Source: Verrucomicrobiia bacterium
Lineage (GTDB): Bacteria > Verrucomicrobiota > Verrucomicrobiia > CAIQCK01
Assembly (NCBI GenBank): GCA_026417675.1
Contig: JAOACV010000001.1
Location: 1-19,889, forward strand
DNA: 19,889 bases
Direction of reading: 5' to 3'
Of the stretch, positions 16,684 through 19,889 are shown one piece after another; position 1 is the first letter of the stretch, and every line of letters starts with the position of its first letter. A program made the position numbers and the translations under genes. The notes beneath the pieces were generated by a model. That model searched no databases and was not told where the DNA came from. It saw only the letters and a program-made list of their open reading frames with translations.

Positions 16684-17691
16684 TCAAGAGTCGAAGCCAT
16701 ACAAGCCTTGCTTGTTGACCAAGTGCTGGACGGTCCCGATGCCGAACGCGAGGCCGCTGTAGAAATAGTAGAGCCAGTGCACGGGCACGACCCGTAGCGC
16801 GAACAGCAATCCCCGTTTCTTTCGGAAGAAGCGATACACGGGCAGGTTGATCGCCAGCAGCGCCAGCGCAACGGGCAGCGCGATGGCAAGACAAGTCGGC
16901 CAAGCGGCAGTCGCCATCAGGCAGCCTGCCAGCGCCCATGCGAGGCAGACGCTGGCTCGACTCGACGGCCGGAGGTTTAAGTCGTCGAGCATCGAACCGT
17001 GACGCAGGATCAGCCGAGTCCACGGCAGGGCCCGATGCAGGAAATCACTCCTCAGCAACGAAGCCACTCCCCATCGTTTGAGATGCTTCACCTGGAGTTC
17101 CTTGCAGAGCCGGATTCGATGACCCGCCTGCCTGAGCCGGTAACCCAGATCAATGTCTTCAACCGAAGGCCAGCGATAACTCTCGTCGAAGCCGCCCATC
17201 TCCAGAAAAACCTTCCGACGCACCGCGCCGCAAGCGCCCCAGAAAGTCGAGGCTTCTTCCTTCGAAGTCTGGTGCACGTAATGATGCAGCAGGTTCTTGT
17301 ATTGCGAGAGGAAGTTCTCTGCGCTCGGCGCCTCATCATAAGACCCCATGACGGCGGCAGCGTCGGGTTGTTCGCTGAAAATCGCCACTACCTGGCCGAT
17401 GATGCCCGGCGGCACCGTCACGTCGGCATCCAGAAACAACAACACCTCGCCGCGCGCCAGGCTCGCCCCCAAGTTCCGCGCACGGGCAGGTCCTCCGGTC
17501 GTCGGCAATCGAATCACTCGCGCACCGAAACTTTCCGCCTCTTTTGCCGCCTGGTCTGGGCCGCCGTCCTCGACCACAATGATCTCCAGCGGGCGCGGCC
17601 GTGTCTCGGCCAGCGACGCGAGGCATCGGCGGAAACCTTCGCCGCCGCTGTAAACCGGCACCACAACTGAGATGGTCAACGACTCGGTCAC
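16684..17691 (-). CDS. Family 2 glycosyltransferase with C-terminal transmembrane helices
   Basis: The protein has 335 residues with the GTG at 17691 as start; GGGAA lies directly upstream, and the GT-A strand (LTISVVVPVYSGGEGFRRCL) then begins at residue 5. A TTG at 17766 in the same frame would add 25 Arg-rich residues that look non-coding. Motifs: IIVVEDGGPD (37-46), GGPARARNLG (66-75), the DxD site FLDADV with Asp88 and Asp90, WGACGAVRRKVFLEMGGFDE (151-170), the VEDIDLGYRL acid pair at 177-186, and KHLKRW (202-207), a form of the (Q/R)xxRW end motif. Two or three hydrophobic segments follow (about 248-284 and 304-322), typical of membrane-bound GT2 enzymes. First gene of the glycan block proper, separated from the exported oxidoreductase by 273 bases and a hairpin. 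Confidence 0.9.
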   Translation of the reverse strand: MTESLTISVVVPVYSGGEGFRRCLASLAETRPRPLEIIVVEDGGPDQAAKEAESFGARVIRLPTTGGPARARNLGASLARGEVLLFLDADVTVPPGIIGQVVAIFSEQPDAAAVMGSYDEAPSAENFLSQYKNLLHHYVHQTSKEEASTFWGACGAVRRKVFLEMGGFDESYRWPSVEDIDLGYRLRQAGHRIRLCKELQVKHLKRWGVASLLRSDFLHRALPWTRLILRHGSMLDDLNLRPSSRASVCLAWALAGCLMATAAWPTCLAIALPVALALLAINLPVYRFFRKKRGLLFALRVVPVHWLYYFYSGLAFGIGTVQHLVNKQGLYGFDS

Positions 17692-17912
17692 TTCCCAAAT
17701 CTGTTCTCTTAGCCCCCGGCGCAGCACAGGCAGCCTAGCACGTCGGCATCTTGACCGGGACAACAAATCCCGTCGCGAGGAGCTATCGTCGGCCTAGAGT
17801 TTGATCTTGCGGGCGCAGTCAGCGGAATCAGTCGGCGTGACGGAACAGATCCCCGACCCGCGACCGTTCATGCGGCCGGCGCGGACATCGGCCTGGACAT
17901 CGCTGGCGCGTG

Positions 17913-17945
17913 GGCAACCTTCGGCCCGGTGGCCGGAATGTTGCC
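17913..17945 (-). terminator. Strong hairpin downstream of the exported Gfo/Idh gene
   Basis: GGCAAC (17913-17918) pairs with GTTGCC (17940-17945), and inside it CGGCC pairs with GGCCG around a four-base CGGT loop. It starts 20 bases after the stop codon of the minus-strand oxidoreductase gene. No U tract follows, so it is either a weak or factor-assisted terminator or an mRNA 3'-end stabiliser. The stretch 17692-17912 beyond it shows no gene and should carry the start signals of the GT2 gene. Confidence 0.5.
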
Positions 17946-17964
17946 GTCCCAACCTTGGCAGACG

Positions 17965-19434
17965 TCAGATGGACCAGCCTTTGCGATAGCGCCGGCCAAG
18001 CAGCGCGGCGGCTTCCTTGGTCTTGACGATGCGTTTGACGGGGTCGCACTCGATCTTGAAGCCGACCTTGCCGATTTTCTCCGCCAGCACGCCCAACAAC
18101 ATGACCTCGGTCAGCGGTCCGGCGTATTCGGCGAAGTTGGACTTGGGGAAGTTCCACGGCTTCTCGCCGCGCGCGGCCATCAGGAACTCGGCATGATGGC
18201 CGGGCGACGGCTCGATGAAGTTGGGCGAGGTCTTGCCTTGGCGCGATTCCATGAAATCCTTCATCGCCGACTCCGGGATCAGGCGCGGGCTGTCGCCGTA
18301 GTCGCCACTAACGAGCATCTTGCCCTTGGTGCCGATGTAGATCGTGCCGCTGCCGGGCAGCGCGGGCGGCTTGCCTTTGTAAACGGGGTCGTTGAGGATT
18401 TCCTCCGGCACGGGGGGTTTGAGGCCGCCGGAATACCAGAACGCGGTGAAACCGGCGCGCTGGCCTTTGGCGGGGAAGACCCACTTGAACTTCGTCTGCT
18501 TGGCAAACGTTTCCCTGCCCGGCTCGACGATCTCCAGCAGCTCGACATATTCCGGATAGTCCGGCGCGAGCGACCAGAAAACGTTGTCCCACGAGTGGCA
18601 ACCCATGTCGCCGATGGCTCCGCAGCCATAGTCGAACCAGCCGCGCCAGTTGAAGCCGACGAACGGCGACTTGATCTCCGGGGCCGGTTGTTCGATCTCC
18701 TCCTTGCCGCCCTTGCCCTTCTTCTTCCTTGGCCGCGGCGTCATGCTGACGACTGTGTAGTCCACCTTCGGAGCGGGGCCGAGCCAGCAGTCGAAATCAA
18801 GGGTCTCGGGCACGGGCGCTTTCTGGCCGCGGGAAAGGTTGCCTTGGGGCCAGATAGGGCGGTTGGTCCACGTGTGGACTTCCTTAATCTCGCCGAGCGC
18901 GCCGTCGCGAATCCACTCGACGATGAGCCGATTGCCTTTGTTGGCGTGGCCCTGGTTGCCCATCTGCGTGGCGACCTTCTTCGCGGCGGTCACTTCGGCC
19001 AGCTTGCGCGCTTCCTGGATGGACCACGTGAGCGGTTTCTCGGTGTAGCACGCCTTGCCGGCTTGGAGCGCCAGCATGGAGGCCGGCGCGTGATGATGGT
19101 CAGGGGTGGCCACGAACACCGCGTCAATCTGGTTGCTCATCTCATCGAACATCTTCCGGTAGTCCGTGTAAGCCTTCACGCCGGGATGGTCTTTGAGAAC
19201 CTTGTCGAGCGCCCTGCGGTCCACGTCGCAGATCGCCCCGAGCCGCTCGCTGGCGGCCGGGCCGATGTGCCCCGCTCCGCGACCGCCGACGGCGATGCAG
19301 GCGGTGCCTAGCTTGGCGTTGGGCGAGCCGGGCGGCAGAGCGGCCGGCGCTTGCTGCGCCCACAGCGGCCGCGAGGCGCCGGCGGCGACGACGAGGGTGG
19401 ACTTGAGAAACTGACGGCGGGACAGATGAGTCAT
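17965..19434 (-). CDS. Tat-exported Gfo/Idh/MocA-family oxidoreductase
   Basis: The protein has 489 residues from the ATG at 19434, with AAAGGAAA about 10 bases upstream. It opens with a classic twin-arginine signal, SRRQFLK (5-11), a hydrophobic stretch and cleavage near WAQQA. Next come the Rossmann part (GTACIAVGGRGAGHIG, AICDVDRRALDKVL), ATPDHHHAPASMLALQAGK and the EKP motif in YTEKPLTWS. The second domain has QMGNQGHANKGNRLIVEWI, GWFDYGCGAIGDMGCHSWDNV (shared by the long, exported subgroup) and GHHAEFLMAARG. A basic insert (PRPRKKKGKGGKEE) interrupts the second domain. Exported members probably carry tightly bound NAD(P), as glucose-fructose oxidoreductase does, and act on sugars outside the cytoplasm. 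This subgroup is strongly expanded in Planctomycetes and Verrucomicrobia. Its own promoter and downstream hairpin suggest a single-gene unit. Confidence 0.92.
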   Translation of the reverse strand: MTHLSRRQFLKSTLVVAAGASRPLWAQQAPAALPPGSPNAKLGTACIAVGGRGAGHIGPAASERLGAICDVDRRALDKVLKDHPGVKAYTDYRKMFDEMSNQIDAVFVATPDHHHAPASMLALQAGKACYTEKPLTWSIQEARKLAEVTAAKKVATQMGNQGHANKGNRLIVEWIRDGALGEIKEVHTWTNRPIWPQGNLSRGQKAPVPETLDFDCWLGPAPKVDYTVVSMTPRPRKKKGKGGKEEIEQPAPEIKSPFVGFNWRGWFDYGCGAIGDMGCHSWDNVFWSLAPDYPEYVELLEIVEPGRETFAKQTKFKWVFPAKGQRAGFTAFWYSGGLKPPVPEEILNDPVYKGKPPALPGSGTIYIGTKGKMLVSGDYGDSPRLIPESAMKDFMESRQGKTSPNFIEPSPGHHAEFLMAARGEKPWNFPKSNFAEYAGPLTEVMLLGVLAEKIGKVGFKIECDPVKRIVKTKEAAALLGRRYRKGWSI

Positions 19435-19529
19435 GGTTGAATTTCCTTTTCGTTTTCGGCGAACCCGCGCCGAGGGCTGATTGATGCCCCGAAAGAACCA
19501 GGCGCTACAGGTTTCGTCATAGAGACAGC

Positions 19530-19558
19530 TTAATACCCACTGTTCGCCCCGCCGTCAA
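19530..19558 (-). promoter_or_regulatory. Sigma70-like promoter for the exported oxidoreductase gene
   Basis: On the minus strand TTGACG (19558-19553) is followed after exactly 17 bases by TATTAA (19535-19530): five of six and four of six consensus matches. The -35 box overlaps the TGA of the preceding TPR-type gene (19557-19555). The leader would be about 90 bases and contains a small CGGCG/CGCCG stem. Confidence 0.55.
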
Positions 19559-19889
19559 TCCCCGCGTCTGTCGTCCGGGGCGGCGATCGTGGCCACTTGC
19601 GCGGCCGTTGGCTTGATCACTTTGGCGGTGAGTTGATTGAGCCGGTCCAATTCACGGCCGTAGAGCGGGTTTCGCGGAAAGTCACGCTGGAGGATAATCA
19701 GCAGCTCGCGCGCGCGGTCATAGCGTTTGTCGCGGGCGGCAATGATGGCCAGCAGCAGGCGCGCATAGGGCGCGAGATAACGTCCGTTTCTGGCCGACAA
19801 CTCCAGTTCCGCCTCGCCCCTGGCCTTGTCGCCGACGTAACCGCCAAGCGCGAGCAGCCAGCGCAGCGGCAGGATGAGGCTGCCGACGA
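19555..19889 (-). CDS. C-terminal part of a TPR-type protein, cut by the window edge
   Basis: The frame is open from the window end to the TGA at 19557-19555, giving 110 residues with the 5' part outside the window. The segment YLAPYARLLLAIIAARDKRY followed by DRARELLIILQRDFPRNPLY is helix-turn-helix in the tetratricopeptide pattern, with small residues at the packing positions and Pro after the second helix. The preceding LILPLRWLLALGGYVGDKA is hydrophobic, with the GGYVGDKARGEAEL turn seen in uncharacterised tetratricopeptide proteins of Acidobacteria and Verrucomicrobia. It probably acts as a scaffold or envelope protein; no enzyme role is visible. It is transcribed in the same direction as the oxidoreductase gene that follows. 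Confidence 0.75.
   Translation of the reverse strand, partial: VGSLILPLRWLLALGGYVGDKARGEAELELSARNGRYLAPYARLLLAIIAARDKRYDRARELLIILQRDFPRNPLYGRELDRLNQLTAKVIKPTAAQVATIAAPDDRRGD

Noticed and set aside
17929..19311. 460-residue open frame on the plus strand opposite the exported oxidoreductase
   Set aside because: Shadow of a gene with a full Tat signal and family motifs; no start signal or domain of its own.
1..19889. CRISPR arrays, tRNA/rRNA genes, insertion sequences, integrase or transposase genes
   Set aside because: I saw no regularly spaced repeats, no tRNA-like cloverleaf, and no transposase or integrase motif in any frame.

Overview
The window is GC-rich (by eye above 60%), has no RNA genes, and is densely packed with genes on both strands. 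It looks like a chromosomal piece of a Verrucomicrobiota-type bacterium (Limisphaerales/Pedosphaerales-like), or less likely a Planctomycetes relative. The pointers are Tat-exported Gfo/Idh/MocA oxidoreductases, a PEP-CTERM protein remnant, a HEAT-VWA protein, a large secreted lyase-like protein, and weak or absent Shine-Dalgarno sites at many starts. This placement rests on family knowledge, not on a marker gene.

Left part (1-8148). A PEP-CTERM protein remnant (63-645, minus) has lost its N-terminal signal and has a frame break in a (TC)5 tract exactly at its sorting signal. Next is a Tat-signal protein of unknown, probably TIM-barrel, fold (655-1530, minus). Divergent from it lie a secreted HEAT-repeat/von Willebrand factor A protein (1893-3281, plus) and a membrane-anchored peptidase-C45-like Ntn-hydrolase with a large N-terminal extension (3439-5235, plus). 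Convergent with that, only 3 bp away, is a 969-residue exported protein with a sugar-binding-like domain, a coiled coil and a lyase-like alpha/alpha region (5239-8148, minus).

Middle part (8149-13739). A 322-bp gene-free divergent region is followed by a large membrane protein with a GT-C-like layout (8471-10450, plus). Convergent with it, a class I methyltransferase (10487-11299) overlaps the end of an FAD-dependent, UDP-galactopyranose-mutase-like oxidoreductase (11296-12693, both minus). An NAD-dependent sugar epimerase (12819-13739, plus) diverges from that oxidoreductase and has a good promoter and ribosome binding site.

Right part (13755-19889). This is a minus-strand block. In transcription order it holds the C-terminal end of a TPR-type protein cut by the window edge, then a Tat-exported Gfo/Idh/MocA oxidoreductase with its own sigma70-like promoter and a downstream hairpin. 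After these come two family 2 glycosyltransferases, a cytoplasmic Gfo/Idh/MocA oxidoreductase and a membrane-anchored FkbM methyltransferase. The last three are joined by ATGA stop-start overlaps.

From about 8.4 to 17.7 kb the genes fit a surface polysaccharide or glycolipid assembly locus: nucleotide-sugar modification (epimerase, mutase-like flavoenzyme, Gfo/Idh), sugar transfer (two GT2, perhaps one GT-C) and methyl capping (two methyltransferases). The flanking exported enzymes suggest polysaccharide processing outside the cytoplasm. The most unusual single signal is the dinucleotide-repeat frame break in the PEP-CTERM sorting sequence.
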